DNA from: an uncultured Bacteroidia bacterium
GTDB taxonomy: Bacteria; Bacteroidota; Bacteroidia; Bacteroidales; Prolixibacteraceae
Length of the DNA stretch: 64,000 nucleotides
Assembly: GCA_903918045.1 (NCBI GenBank)
Contig: CAIXCY010000210.1
Coordinates: 1 to 64,000, forward strand
Direction: 5' to 3'
Shown here: one piece after another, positions 29,051-38,420 of the stretch
Position numbering within the stretch: position 1 is the first letter of the stretch
How the letters are laid out: each line of letters starts with the position of its first letter
Made by a program: the position numbers and the translations under genes
The notes under the pieces: generated by a model
Database searches by the model: none
What the model was told of the DNA's origin: nothing
What the model saw: only the letters and a program-made list of their open reading frames with translations

Positions 29051-30322
29051 TTAAATCGTTGTCCATGGTGCCCGCATAGGCTGATGGATTAACCGGTTAG
29101 CAGCTTCGTCGTTAATAAATTCCTGCTTGTCAGGATCAAAATTCAACGTTCTGCCTAATCGAACTGCCAGAATTCCCATATTAACCATTGTGCATGAGCG
29201 GTGTCCGTTCATTTCATTGAGGGCAAATTTCTGACGGGTTCTAACCGATTCAGAGAAGGTCGTAATGCGGGGTTCGGGATCAGGTAATGTTTCGATAAAT
29301 TGTTTCAGGTTTGGAATATCAGATTCAAATCCCTTAAATATTTTACCGTGGGGACCTTCAATATAGGCTGCATCTTTATCTTTATTTTCGCCGTCCAGGA
29401 TGATTTTGCATCCATCAGCATAGGTATACTCAATTCTGCGCCATGAACCGACTGCATCTTCGTGTTGTTGAGGAGCATCCACTTCAACCTTAATTGGGCT
29501 GGTATTGTCCTTGCCAAGCAGGTATTGAACCGGGTCGAGGTAATGCTGACCCATATCGCCAAGACCACCACCATCATAATCCCAATAACCGCGGAACTTG
29601 GAATGTACGCGTTCCACATTGTATGGACGATGGGGAGCCGGACCGAGCCAGAAATCGTAATCCAACTCTTCGGGGACAGGTTGTTGCGAGAGGTTGGTTT
29701 CGCCGCGCCAGAAGAATTTCCAGTCAAAGCCGGTATTCCCGCTCACTGTAACTTTAAGCGGCCATCCAAGGATTCCGCTTTCGATAACTTTTTTCAAAGG
29801 TTTAACCTCTGTTCCCAGACCGTAAAAATTATCCTTGAAGCGGAACCAGGTATTCAGGCGGAACATACGACCATGCTTATTCACCTCTTCTACAACCCTC
29901 TGCCCTTCACCGATGGTGCGGGTCATCGGTTTTTCACACCAGATATCTTTCCCGGCGCGGGCAGCTTCGATAGCCATTAAGCCATGCCAATGTGGAGGGG
30001 TTGCAATATGGACGATATCTATCTCCGGACGCAATAGCAGTTCCCTGTAATCGTGGAATAATTCTACTGAATTGGGAATCATTGACTTGGCTAATTCCAG
30101 ATGTTTTTTATCAACATCGCAAATTGCAACGACTTTAGTCCCTTCGTAGGAGATATGGCCGCGACCCATGCCGCCGGTTCCAATTATTGCTTTTGTGAGT
30201 TGGTCACTGGGCGCAACATAGCCAGGGCCACCAAGGACATGACGCGGAATGATCACCATACCGGCTACCGTAGCCGCCGATGTTTTGAGAAAAGTTCTGC
30301 GATTTGGGGATTTTTGCTCCAT
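29051..30322 (-). CDS. Gfo/Idh/MocA-family oxidoreductase, Tat-exported
   Basis: A 423-residue periplasmic NAD(P)-dependent dehydrogenase-like protein. The Tat motif PNRRTFLKTSAATVAGMVI starts at residue 5. A Rossmann fold segment (KAIIGTGGMGRGHI) and the catalytic-Lys motif DIWCEKPMTRTIGEG (about residues 129-143) follow, then the C-terminal family domain with GDMGQHYLDPVQYLLGK. It immediately precedes the HEAT-DUF1080 gene (25 bp), suggesting joint translation and a shared glycan-oxidation pathway. A candidate promoter motif, shared with 32555-32568, lies upstream. Confidence 0.88.
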   Translation of the reverse strand: MEQKSPNRRTFLKTSAATVAGMVIIPRHVLGGPGYVAPSDQLTKAIIGTGGMGRGHISYEGTKVVAICDVDKKHLELAKSMIPNSVELFHDYRELLLRPEIDIVHIATPPHWHGLMAIEAARAGKDIWCEKPMTRTIGEGQRVVEEVNKHGRMFRLNTWFRFKDNFYGLGTEVKPLKKVIESGILGWPLKVTVSGNTGFDWKFFWRGETNLSQQPVPEELDYDFWLGPAPHRPYNVERVHSKFRGYWDYDGGGLGDMGQHYLDPVQYLLGKDNTSPIKVEVDAPQQHEDAVGSWRRIEYTYADGCKIILDGENKDKDAAYIEGPHGKIFKGFESDIPNLKQFIETLPDPEPRITTFSESVRTRQKFALNEMNGHRSCTMVNMGILAVRLGRTLNFDPDKQEFINDEAANRLIHQPMRAPWTTI

Positions 30323-30347
30323 ATAATTTGATTGTTATGTGTGGAAA

Positions 30348-30361
30348 AACATATATAGGGT
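30348..30361 (-). promoter_or_regulatory. Candidate promoter motif shared with the DUF3500 gene
   Basis: AACATATATAGGGT (plus-strand reading) occurs 26-39 bp upstream of the Gfo/Idh start at 30322. The identical 14 bases occur upstream of the DUF3500 start. On the minus strand it contains TATATATG, one mismatch from TAnnTTTG. Confidence 0.45.
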
Positions 30362-30472
30362 AGCAAAAATAAGATTTACTTGGATACCGTCAAGTACTTT
30401 TATTAAGTATTTCGGATCCCGGTCCGTTTTTTATTAAAGTTGTTGCTAAATCGGTTCAATACTTGAATTTTT

Positions 30473-31489
30473 CTATCGGATCTCCTCCTTACCATCCCGG
30501 TATTTTGCAAACCGTCCTCTTGATCTGGGGTGTACCATTTCGTGTTGCGGCCAGGGCCATCCTCCGAACTCTGTCTGCCGGTAATCTGCCATTGCCTGTC
30601 GTATTTCGGTTTGAGTATTCATTACAAAAGGGCCATATTGAACCACTGGTTCTTCGATCGGTTTGCCTTGTAATAGGAGTAACTGAGATTCTGAATTTCC
30701 GTTTGTGATTAAAAGTTCCTGGTCCGGAATCAGGCTAATTGCGCTATGTGAATCGACTTTTACGCCATTAATATCAAGCGTTGATCCATCATGAAAATAA
30801 ATTGTGCGGTTTACTTCCGAGCTGGAAGCCGGAACAATCCACCGGGCTTCCGGCTCCATTTTGACAGTCCAGACAGCAACCAGGTTGTCCGGATCTGCAG
30901 CCCATGAATCGGGGGCTGGAGGGAGCGCTCTAAAATCCTGGTAACTTCCGGCAATAATTTTTATTTCGGTCATTTTACCGTTTGCACTTGGGATTTTATG
31001 AACTGGAATATCCTCAGACCATAACATTTTAAAATGGGGTTCTGCAAATTTTTTAGCTTTGGGGAGGTTTAGCCAAAGCTGAAATAATTCAGTTGGATTG
31101 TTCCCTTCCATATTCAGAAGGGGGAACATTTCGCTATGTTGCAATCCTGATCCTGCCGTCATCCATTGGACGTCTCCCATCCCATACCGGCCTGCCTGAC
31201 CATGAGAATCGGAATGGTCAACCATCCCTTCTCTCACAATTGTAATTGTTTCAAATCCGCGATGAGGGTGGACTGGGAAACCGGGCACTTTATGGCCGTG
31301 ATACATGCGCCATCCATCCTTAATGGTAAAATCGTGTCCAATATCCCTGCCAGTCAGAGAGCTAAGCGGACCCATCTCTGAATTACCTGTGGGATAATTA
31401 TCAAGGTGATGGGCGCAAAAAAGAAATGGGTTTACTGTTGGCCACATAAAACCCAGCAATTTTAAACTAATAATTGCATTTTTTTGCAT
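30473..31489 (-). CDS. Pirin-family cupin protein
   Basis: A 338-residue bicupin of the pirin family (YhhW-like quercetinase/pirin relatives). The first cupin shows the metal-binding triad region FPVHPHRGFETITIV and the downstream SGLQHSE. The second cupin is seen in the strands of the C-terminal half (VNRTIYFHDGSTLDING...). Members bind an iron-like metal and have been linked to dioxygenase or regulatory roles. The true start may be the in-frame ATG near residue 15 (MWPTVNPFLF), since the first 14 residues look non-conserved. It lies in the same run as DUF3500 and GH5. Confidence 0.82.
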   Translation of the reverse strand: MQKNAIISLKLLGFMWPTVNPFLFCAHHLDNYPTGNSEMGPLSSLTGRDIGHDFTIKDGWRMYHGHKVPGFPVHPHRGFETITIVREGMVDHSDSHGQAGRYGMGDVQWMTAGSGLQHSEMFPLLNMEGNNPTELFQLWLNLPKAKKFAEPHFKMLWSEDIPVHKIPSANGKMTEIKIIAGSYQDFRALPPAPDSWAADPDNLVAVWTVKMEPEARWIVPASSSEVNRTIYFHDGSTLDINGVKVDSHSAISLIPDQELLITNGNSESQLLLLQGKPIEEPVVQYGPFVMNTQTEIRQAMADYRQTEFGGWPWPQHEMVHPRSRGRFAKYRDGKEEIR

Positions 31490-31509
31490 GCTAATAAGTT
31501 TTAAATATT

Positions 31510-32523
31510 TTATTTATGATGTTTTGAAGCATGATAATGTTCGCGGATCAGATCTGCCCCAAAATCGCCATTGAAATCACGCCAAACCGTATGTATATGG
31601 TTTGCATTGTCCTGAGTATTATCAAATTCAATTAAAAAAGTCTTCCCCTGGATCCTGTAATAATGCGGTTTTCCGGGAACTGTTTCTCCGCCCCAGCCAA
31701 ATCTGATGGCATTCATATCTTCGGTATCGATCTTTTTTATACGTGCATTGGCCAATTGAGTGGGCATCGATAAGAGGTAGGAAGCAATAACTTTATTTAA
31801 AATTATTTTTTGAGACGGATTCAAATCATGCGCAAAAATACCGACAGGCTCTAGTTGCCCAACCTTTTGCGAATTTGTTGTCACGATTTCAGTGTATGGT
31901 TTTAGCTGAAATATAGCTATGAATTTTTGATCCGGAGTCAATGAATTAATCAATTCAAACCCCAGATCTTCCTGATCTTTTAAGAGTCGTGTCCCTTTTT
32001 TGACACCCTCTTTAACTTCAGCAGGATACACTCCAAAGAAAAAGGGTGCAAAGCCTATCTTATCCTTAACGATTGTAAAGTTCAGTGCAAGATGATGACC
32101 GGAGAATTTCCATCCCCAAATGCTGTCCTGACACGGTGTTCCATAGATTGATACCGAATAATTCTCAGGTATACGGTTTGGATTCTGGGGCTGCATCTCC
32201 TTTAGAAGGTATTCGAAATCCATGATATTGGTTGTTCTGACATATCCTTCCTTACTCAGATAGGCCTGAAGAAGCAGATGAAGGTTTTCCTTTTGTAAGG
32301 AGTCGAGATCCTTCACGGCAATGCCCGTACGTCCAACCATGGCTGCAGGAAGAAAGTGCCATTCATACCGGTTCATTTCATTAAACGGAAATACCGCTTT
32401 TTTTTGCTGCACCGGATTCAATGATTTTACAAAGGCAACGGCTTTGTCGGAACCGGAATTTTGATTAGTCATATTTTGTGCCATTAAGGCAAAGGGAAAC
32501 AGGAACAAAAGGATTAGTTTCAT
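31510..32523 (-). CDS. Secreted DUF3500 family protein
   Basis: A 337-residue protein with a signal peptide (MKLILLFLFPFALMAQ) and the DUF3500 domain over nearly all of the rest. Family-like features are the opening ...MNRYEWHFLPAAMVGRTGIAVKDLDSLQK, the GTPCQDSIWGWKFSGHHLALN segment with conserved HH, and the ending TVWRDFNGDFGADLIREHYH. The biochemical function of DUF3500 is not established to my knowledge. An identical 14-bp promoter-like motif precedes this gene and the Gfo/Idh gene. Confidence 0.8.
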   Translation of the reverse strand: MKLILLFLFPFALMAQNMTNQNSGSDKAVAFVKSLNPVQQKKAVFPFNEMNRYEWHFLPAAMVGRTGIAVKDLDSLQKENLHLLLQAYLSKEGYVRTTNIMDFEYLLKEMQPQNPNRIPENYSVSIYGTPCQDSIWGWKFSGHHLALNFTIVKDKIGFAPFFFGVYPAEVKEGVKKGTRLLKDQEDLGFELINSLTPDQKFIAIFQLKPYTEIVTTNSQKVGQLEPVGIFAHDLNPSQKIILNKVIASYLLSMPTQLANARIKKIDTEDMNAIRFGWGGETVPGKPHYYRIQGKTFLIEFDNTQDNANHIHTVWRDFNGDFGADLIREHYHASKHHK

Positions 32524-32554
32524 GGAATTTGATTTAGTGATTTATATGAGCAAT

Positions 32555-32568
32555 AACATATATAGGGT
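32555..32568 (-). promoter_or_regulatory. Candidate promoter motif upstream of DUF3500
   Basis: AACATATATAGGGT, identical to 30348-30361, lies 32-45 bp upstream of the ATG at 32523. Minus-strand reading gives ACCC followed by TATATATG. Confidence 0.45.
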
Positions 32569-32577
32569 GAATTCAGT

Positions 32578-33552
32578 TTAATTTCTTTTTTCACCGCAGT
32601 AAACCTTAAAGGTTGAATTAAACGGTTCCTGGTATTGTCCCCAAAGCCAGGCCAATACAGAGGTATGCGTACTTCTGCAGGCATCGAGTACCGCCGGATA
32701 TACTTCCTCCCCATTATTGGCAAACTCACCAATTATGATTGGGGCAACATTGATATTCTTAAGTTCATTGATCCTGTTTTCTATCGCAGCGACCGGAATA
32801 TTCCAGTAGGTATTGTAGGCATGAATGTCAAAAACTATATTTTTTCTGCCATTCAATAACTGAGCCCCTTTTTCAAGAAAAGGTTCATGACCCTGTCCCA
32901 TAGCGTTTCCGCAAACCACTAGAATATTGTTTGCACCGGTCTCACGAATGGTGTCTATCAGTGAAGAGGCATCAAGCAGCCATTGATCACTACTGGCTGT
33001 ATTGGCCTTATCCCAGCCGTAGGGTTCGTTCCAGATACCAAACCAAACATCGGACTGATTTGAAAACAGTCTGGCAATATGTTTCCACTTATTGATGATT
33101 TGCGGGTATCTTTGATCCATAGATGGGGTAGAACCCAATAATTGACAATCAGGATATGGAGAAGAACCTCCAGGGAAAGCATCAGAATCATACCAGAATG
33201 CGGTAAGGATGATCACAAAACCTTTATTCCTTGCCAGGGTAACCAGGCGCTCAAGATCATCATCACTTGTCATTTTCATATCGATACATTCCCTTGTGAT
33301 GTCCATTCCCCAGCTGGAGACCTGGTCATAATTCCAATCCCACAGACTCATTTTATTGGTTCCCCTGAACTCCATGGATTTTCCATCCTTCATCAATTTT
33401 GATCCATCCGTATAATAACCCTTACTATTTTCTGCAGGAATATTGTCGGCTCCCGGCTGTTTCGAACATCCGTATTGAAGGTAAGCTATTAAAATTAAAA
33501 AGATGTAAAATACATTTTGATTTCTGAACTTGCCTAATTGCCAGTATCTCAT
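32578..33552 (-). CDS. GH5-like glycoside hydrolase lipoprotein
   Basis: A 324-residue lipoprotein (lipobox LQYGC, Cys29) with a TIM-barrel hydrolase of the GH5/cellulase type, acting on beta-linked polysaccharides such as cellulose or mannan. The acid/base motif is FGIWNEPYGWD with Glu176; the nucleophile is Glu276 in IIIGEFANN. A His/Tyr segment FDIHAYNTYW precedes it. The C-terminus ends only about 20 residues after the final AWLWGQ strand, a little shorter than usual. Position next to DUF3500 and pirin suggests a polysaccharide-use locus. Confidence 0.82.
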   Translation of the reverse strand: MRYWQLGKFRNQNVFYIFLILIAYLQYGCSKQPGADNIPAENSKGYYTDGSKLMKDGKSMEFRGTNKMSLWDWNYDQVSSWGMDITRECIDMKMTSDDDLERLVTLARNKGFVIILTAFWYDSDAFPGGSSPYPDCQLLGSTPSMDQRYPQIINKWKHIARLFSNQSDVWFGIWNEPYGWDKANTASSDQWLLDASSLIDTIRETGANNILVVCGNAMGQGHEPFLEKGAQLLNGRKNIVFDIHAYNTYWNIPVAAIENRINELKNINVAPIIIGEFANNGEEVYPAVLDACRSTHTSVLAWLWGQYQEPFNSTFKVYCGEKRN

Positions 33553-33710
33553 AGAAGCTTATTGGTTAATTCTGAGAATTCACAATTCTGTTCAACTCTT
33601 GCAATTCTTACTTTATACGATTTATACCAATCATTACGCCCTTTCTCTCTGGCAATGGTATGTTCTGAAATCCCTGTTTTCTTGTGCATCGTCTGGTTGG
33701 TTCAAAAGAG

Positions 33711-34103
33711 TCAACTCATGAATGGTTTGAGAAGGCTAACGCGATTTCCTTCCGTATCGAAAAATGATACGTAAAAGCCAATCCCGGGTATTTCCATTGG
33801 TTCACCCAGAACCTCTCCCCCCGCAGATGAAATCTTAATTATGGCCTCCTGAAGATCATCCACCGCAATAACAACGGATGGATGCTGAGCTGGCCAATCG
33901 GCTTTCCGTGGGAAAAATCCACCATTGATGGTTCCGGGCATTTTTGGTCTCCCATTTTCATCATTTTCTCCTGTGTTTGCAATCACATAATTACCCATCT
34001 CCTCCCCGAGCATCTGCATTTTCCATCCAAATACCCCTGAATAAAAATCTGCCATCCGTTTCCTGTCATCTGCCGGCATTTCAAAATGTACTACTGGATT
34101 CAT
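33711..34103 (-). CDS. Glyoxalase/VOC-superfamily protein
   Basis: A protein of about 130 residues starting at the ATG at 34101-34103 (MNPVVHFEMPADDRKRM). An upstream extension to 34166 would overlap the preceding gene and is unlikely. The VOC fold is visible as two beta-alpha-beta-beta-beta modules: VHFEMPADDRKRMADFYSGVF with metal-type His/Glu residues, and the second half VVIAVDDLQEAIIKISSAGG with IGFYVSFFDTEGNRVSLL. Enzymatic role (glyoxalase or resistance) cannot be stated. It begins 1 bp after the stop of the DUF1801 gene, so translational coupling is likely. Confidence 0.82.
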   Translation of the reverse strand: MNPVVHFEMPADDRKRMADFYSGVFGWKMQMLGEEMGNYVIANTGENDENGRPKMPGTINGGFFPRKADWPAQHPSVVIAVDDLQEAIIKISSAGGEVLGEPMEIPGIGFYVSFFDTEGNRVSLLKPFMS

Positions 34104-34104
34104 C

Positions 34105-34482
34105 TTAAAAATTTTTGTTTTTGTTTTTGGATTTTTCATTATTTTCATTGACTCTGAATTCCACAATTCTTGATATTAAATCGACAGGTAATGGTTTGTC
34201 GAGCGGAAATTGAATTGATCCCTTCCCAATTTTATAGGCCGTTAATTCCTCCTTGAAGGCTCTGATTGCAGAGGATACCGGATAAAAACCGATGTGCTTA
34301 GTGAAGGCCGCAAAATAGAACAAAATACCATTCAATTTATAAGCCGGCATATTGTAACTGATAACTTCAACCGCAGCGGGTGCGGAATTTTTAATTATCG
34401 TTCTAAGCATCATTAAATAAGACTGGGAATGCGCAGGGAAACCTGCAATATATCGATCCACTTCGGCTGATTGATTCTCCAT
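34105..34482 (-). CDS. DUF1801 (YdhG-like) protein
   Basis: A 125-residue protein of the DUF1801/YdhG-like, frataxin-fold family. The pattern VDRYIAGFPAHSQSYLMMLRTIIKNSAP is the family start. The central VISYNMPAYKLNGILFYFAAFTKHIGFYP block and the end GSIQFPLDKPLPVDLISRIV are characteristic. Some members have been proposed as iron-handling proteins; the function is not established here. It is upstream of, and coupled to, the VOC gene. Confidence 0.85.
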   Translation of the reverse strand: MENQSAEVDRYIAGFPAHSQSYLMMLRTIIKNSAPAAVEVISYNMPAYKLNGILFYFAAFTKHIGFYPVSSAIRAFKEELTAYKIGKGSIQFPLDKPLPVDLISRIVEFRVNENNEKSKNKNKNF

Positions 34483-34760
34483 TTTAGGCGATGTTTAGTA
34501 GTTTAAACGCTTTACTTTTCGTCCTGGGAAATTCATTTTCAAGTTTTTCAAATTCCATCAACTGCGATCAAAATAATAAACACATTCAGATGCGTATTGT
34601 TTCCGATTAAGAATCTAAGTTACTACCCGAAAATGAATAGTTTGGGTATTCCAATTTTTTAATCAGCTTCATCTTAAAACAGTGGGTTGAAAGGTAGATG
34701 GACTCCGTCAGGTTGAATTGATGAAAACATCCCTCCGAATTCATTATTAAAGAATATTTG

Positions 34761-35540
34761 TCACCTCTTCATCCCGAAGGAATAACTTAACCCGAAAGAT
34801 AATTTAAATAGCGGTCCGATTAAAAGGGATGAACTATTCACATCAAAATAGGATTTGGAATTAATCGCAGGAATGATAACTCCGACCTGAATAATACCTT
34901 TTATTTTATCGCTGCCTGCTTTAAGGGTAAGCGAAGGTTCAAGATTCATAAAATCAAGCGTTGCACCGGAATAATAGTTAAAATTGGTGTTCCACCATTC
35001 AAATTTATTGTAGAGGTAAGCATTTATATCAAACAGGCAGACATAATTGGCCCTTAAATCCAAAGCGACCTCGATATTTTTACTTACATAACCCATGCCG
35101 GGCTGTATGAATAAATTGTAATATTTAGCATTTGCTTCAGGACTAGGCGGATACGAAGAATGTATGATATCTTTTGAACTGCCATAACCTCCCCCCGCAT
35201 AACATTGAAACAGTCCATTTTTTTCAGCACCGAATGTCGTAAAATAACCGGCTCCTGCTTCGGCAAAGAAAATATTGAGCTTCTCAATAATTGAATCAGA
35301 ACTGGTTGATCTCCGATTATGATACATTCCGTCAATCATTAGACCGGTATGGTTGGATATAGCATATGCAGCCTGCAAATTTGTCAATCCTGAGCCAGAA
35401 AGTCCCAATATTGCCGAAGCATTTCCCTCACCCTTGTATTTCAGTAGCGGAGAATGGATTGGGTTCGGCTTGTAAAGCGTAACACAACCTGAAAGGATCA
35501 ATCCGCTTACAAACGATAATATTTTTATGCTCTTGTTCAT
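34761..35540 (-). CDS. Outer-membrane-like lipoprotein of unknown function
   Basis: A 259-residue protein with a lipoprotein signal (lipobox ILSGC, Cys19) and a mature region rich in alternating amphipathic strands (ASAILGLSGSGLTNLQAAYAI, FFAEAGAGYFTTFG, YAGGGYG, FIQPGMGYVSKNIEVALDLRANYVCLF), ending in LSFGLSYSFGMKR. This layout suggests a lipid-anchored beta-barrel-like protein. I do not recognise a named family. No related genes flank it (AlkB upstream, DUF1801 downstream). Confidence 0.6.
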   Translation of the reverse strand: MNKSIKILSFVSGLILSGCVTLYKPNPIHSPLLKYKGEGNASAILGLSGSGLTNLQAAYAISNHTGLMIDGMYHNRRSTSSDSIIEKLNIFFAEAGAGYFTTFGAEKNGLFQCYAGGGYGSSKDIIHSSYPPSPEANAKYYNLFIQPGMGYVSKNIEVALDLRANYVCLFDINAYLYNKFEWWNTNFNYYSGATLDFMNLEPSLTLKAGSDKIKGIIQVGVIIPAINSKSYFDVNSSSLLIGPLFKLSFGLSYSFGMKR

Positions 35541-35625
35541 AAAATATTAACTCCTTTGATGATAAATCAGGATAAGATTTGGTCTTGCTACAATACGAAG
35601 ATACTCATAAATTTCGACTTTTGAT

Positions 35626-36231
35626 TTAGGGGATTGAAACGATGGTTCTGAAGGTTAGGTTTATTCTTGGGCGGGTAATTAATTTTGAAGGAGGCAATCG
35701 ATGCAGCCAATAGGTTTGAGTGGTGCCTTTCATTACAAGCAGACTTCCATGCTCCAGTATTAACGAAACGGTTACCTTGCTCTCTTTATGTTTGAAAGAA
35801 AACTTCCTTTCTGCTCCCAAGGTAAGAGAGGCTATTGCACCCTCTTTCTTAAGATCTTTTTCTCCGTCACTGTGCCAGGCCATCCCTTCATCTCCGTTAT
35901 GATAGAGATTAAGCAGGCACGAGTTATATTGTTCACCTGTTTTTTCTTCAGCCAGGATTCTTAATTCTACCAGTTCCCTGGTCCAGGGCAGCGCATATTT
36001 AGTTGTTCCTGAGTAGGTATATTTAAAATTCGATTCTCCATACCATGCAACTTCCCGTTTTGTTAAGATCCGTTTTCCAAAGATAATCGCTTCATCGTAT
36101 TTCCAGGCAATTGAGTCAAGGAGACAGCTGTAAAAAAAATCAGCCTCCTGATTTGACATAATTTTGCCAAAATAATTTACGATTCCATCTGTTGGAAGAA
36201 GGTTGATACCATTATCACTAAAAAGGTCCAT
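35626..36231 (-). CDS. AlkB-like Fe(II)/2-oxoglutarate DNA/RNA dealkylase
   Basis: A protein of about 201 residues of the AlkB dioxygenase family, which removes alkyl lesions such as 1-meA and 3-meC from nucleic acids. Fe ligands are His120-x-Asp122 (MAWHSDGE) and His177 (WLHRLP). Arg187 and Arg195 in TRPRINLTFR bind 2-oxoglutarate. The nucleotide-recognition region includes NSCLLNLYHNGDEG. I choose the start at 36231 (MDLFSDNGINLL) rather than the upstream ATG at 36255. It resembles the ALKBH2/3-like bacterial branch. Confidence 0.9.
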   Translation of the reverse strand: MDLFSDNGINLLPTDGIVNYFGKIMSNQEADFFYSCLLDSIAWKYDEAIIFGKRILTKREVAWYGESNFKYTYSGTTKYALPWTRELVELRILAEEKTGEQYNSCLLNLYHNGDEGMAWHSDGEKDLKKEGAIASLTLGAERKFSFKHKESKVTVSLILEHGSLLVMKGTTQTYWLHRLPPSKLITRPRINLTFRTIVSIP

Positions 36232-36353
36232 TGACAAATTATTCGTTAACAGCACTTTGCACTATCCTGTGAATCTTTTTTAGCATTTATATTTTGTAAA
36301 GGATTCCAGGGATTGAACCTATTAAATTTTGTAAGTTATTACCTGAATGGCCA

Positions 36354-37370
36354 TTATGTATTCAATGCTTCATGAAGAATTGTGAAAGATTTGAGTTTGG
36401 CTTCAAAATCGAAAATATAACTTGCTGCCATCAGTTCATCGATTCCTGTTTCAGCAATAAAGGCTGACAGATTGGTCCGAAGGGTATTGCGACTTCCGGT
36501 AAAGGTACAGGCCAACATACTATTGACAAAAGCACGCACATCAGGATTTCGGTAACTTTCAGGCAATTCTCCGGGAGGCATCAGCGGACTTCGTGTGTTT
36601 GTAATTATTCCGTTGAACAATCGGATCAGACTACTCTTCAGAAATTCAGCTTCCTCATCCGAGTCAGCCCCGATAACATTAACACAAGCCATCACATAGG
36701 GGGAATCCAATTGTCCTGAGGGTTTGAAATTATTGCGATAAATCTCAATTGCCATTCGGAATTGTGCGGGTGCAAAATGGGCTGCAAAGGCATAAGGCAA
36801 TCCCATTTGTGCGGCAAGGTAAGCGCTGTCGGTACTGGAGCCTAATATCCACAGCGGTATATCCAAACCTTCCCCTGGAAATGCCCGAACCTTGGCAGTT
36901 GCGTTCTCATGCCTAAAATAGGTTTGAAGTTGCTTAACATCTGCTGGGAAATTATACGATGTGTCCATATTATTGCGCCGCAGCGCCATTGCAGTTAGCT
37001 GATCCGTTCCAGGAGCCCTCCCTAAACCCAGATCGATGCGTCCGGGATAAATTGTTTCCAGAGTACCGAATTGTTCAGCAATCACTAAAGGGCTATGGTT
37101 GGGCAACATAATTCCCCCTGATCCCACACGAATGTGATTTGTTTTCCCGGCTACATGGCCGATTAATACAGAAGTTGCAGAACTGGCAATATGCTTCATA
37201 TTATGGTGTTCTGCCATCCAGATACGGCGATAGTTCAGCGATTCGGCATGTCTTGCCACCGCGACTGTGTTGGCAATGGCTAAGGCAGAATCTCCACCTT
37301 GAATAACTGTGGCAAGTTCGAGAACTGATAATGGTATTTTGCGTTTTTGGTGCATCATTGATAACTTCAT
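36354..37370 (-). CDS. Luciferase-like (LLM-class) flavin oxidoreductase, copy 1
   Basis: A 338-residue TIM-barrel flavoenzyme of the bacterial luciferase/F420-like superfamily, close in layout to the MsnO8/YhbW type. It begins [21 protein letters not shown], followed by the family segment [12 protein letters not shown] and [20 protein letters not shown], with [16 protein letters not shown] near residue 111 typical of YhbW-like proteins. It overlaps the upstream gene by 4 bp (ATGA), so the pair is translationally coupled. The substrate is unknown. Confidence 0.85.
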   Translation of the reverse strand: MKLSMMHQKRKIPLSVLELATVIQGGDSALAIANTVAVARHAESLNYRRIWMAEHHNMKHIASSATSVLIGHVAGKTNHIRVGSGGIMLPNHSPLVIAEQFGTLETIYPGRIDLGLGRAPGTDQLTAMALRRNNMDTSYNFPADVKQLQTYFRHENATAKVRAFPGEGLDIPLWILGSSTDSAYLAAQMGLPYAFAAHFAPAQFRMAIEIYRNNFKPSGQLDSPYVMACVNVIGADSDEEAEFLKSSLIRLFNGIITNTRSPLMPPGELPESYRNPDVRAFVNSMLACTFTGSRNTLRTNLSAFIAETGIDELMAASYIFDFEAKLKSFTILHEALNT

Positions 37371-38401
37371 GAATTAATTTCTTTTTTGACTGCCGGCACT
37401 ACTTTGTTACCAAACAGTTCAATGGACTTCATGTTCATTTTATGAGGTGTATTTCCCAGACTTGCCTGGGCAAGGAATCGGGTATTCCCGAATAGTTCAT
37501 GTTCATAAAGAATCTTATCAACAACCTGCTGAACGCTTCCAACCATTAATGCACCTTTGGATGAACGTGAATGTTCAAACTTGTTACGGGTAAGCTGACC
37601 CCAACCCCTGTCGCGCCCTACACGATCTATCATTGTGGCATAGTAGGAAAAGAATTCATTTCCTGCCTTCTGAGAATCTTCGCCAATAAAGAGATGATTA
37701 TTGATTCCAATTTGCAAACTTTGAGGCTCTTTACCAACCTTTTTTGCAGTCTCCTTGTAGAGGTTAATAAATGGTACAAATTGTTCCGGATTTCCACCAA
37801 TGATGGCTAACATCAAAGGGAGTCCAAGCGTTGCAGCCCTTACAGCTGAGGCAGTAGTACCTCCTGCGGCAAGCCAGATCGGGATTGTGTTTTGATAGGG
37901 TCTTGGGTATATCCCCTTATTATCAATTGAGGGGCGATGTTTCCCTTTCCAGGAAACTATGTCATTATTATTAAGGGTTAACAGCAAGTCGAGTTTCTCA
38001 GCAAATAATTCCTCATAATCCTTCAGCTGGTATCCGAAAAGGGGGAATGATTCGATGAATGCACCCCGGCCCGCCATTATTTCGACCCTGCCCTCCGATA
38101 AGAGATCAACAGTGGCAAACTCCTGGAATACCCTGACCGGATCGTCAGAACTGAGAACTGTGACTGTACTGGTAAGTTTTATTTTTTTTGTGATCATTGC
38201 GGCAGCGGCCAGGATCACAGCAGGCGTTGATACGGCATAATCGGAGCGGTGGTGCTCTCCAACGCCGAAAACATCAAGATCCAACTGTTCCGCGAGTTTA
38301 ATTTCTTCCATTAGCTCTGTTATCCGCCGATGTCCATTTACACCGCTTCCGGGTTGCGATTCTGGATCCATATCAGCAAAAGTCATTAACCCAAATTCCA
38401 T
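37367..38401 (-). CDS. Luciferase-like (LLM-class) flavin oxidoreductase, copy 2
   Basis: A 344-residue luciferase-family protein distinct from its neighbour. It starts [19 protein letters not shown], carries [23 protein letters not shown], the [46 protein letters not shown] block typical of the branch, and [21 protein letters not shown]. It is the middle gene of an AKR-LLM-LLM run. The reaction is probably FMN-dependent oxygenation of an unidentified compound. Confidence 0.85.
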   Translation of the reverse strand: MEFGLMTFADMDPESQPGSGVNGHRRITELMEEIKLAEQLDLDVFGVGEHHRSDYAVSTPAVILAAAAMITKKIKLTSTVTVLSSDDPVRVFQEFATVDLLSEGRVEIMAGRGAFIESFPLFGYQLKDYEELFAEKLDLLLTLNNNDIVSWKGKHRPSIDNKGIYPRPYQNTIPIWLAAGGTTASAVRAATLGLPLMLAIIGGNPEQFVPFINLYKETAKKVGKEPQSLQIGINNHLFIGEDSQKAGNEFFSYYATMIDRVGRDRGWGQLTRNKFEHSRSSKGALMVGSVQQVVDKILYEHELFGNTRFLAQASLGNTPHKMNMKSIELFGNKVVPAVKKEINS

Positions 38402-38420
38402 TCACTTTGATTTTAAATTA

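Noticed and set aside
29462-29980. Plus-strand open frame of 172 codons opposite the Gfo/Idh gene
   Set aside because: It is antisense to the well-supported oxidoreductase and lacks RBS and family features.
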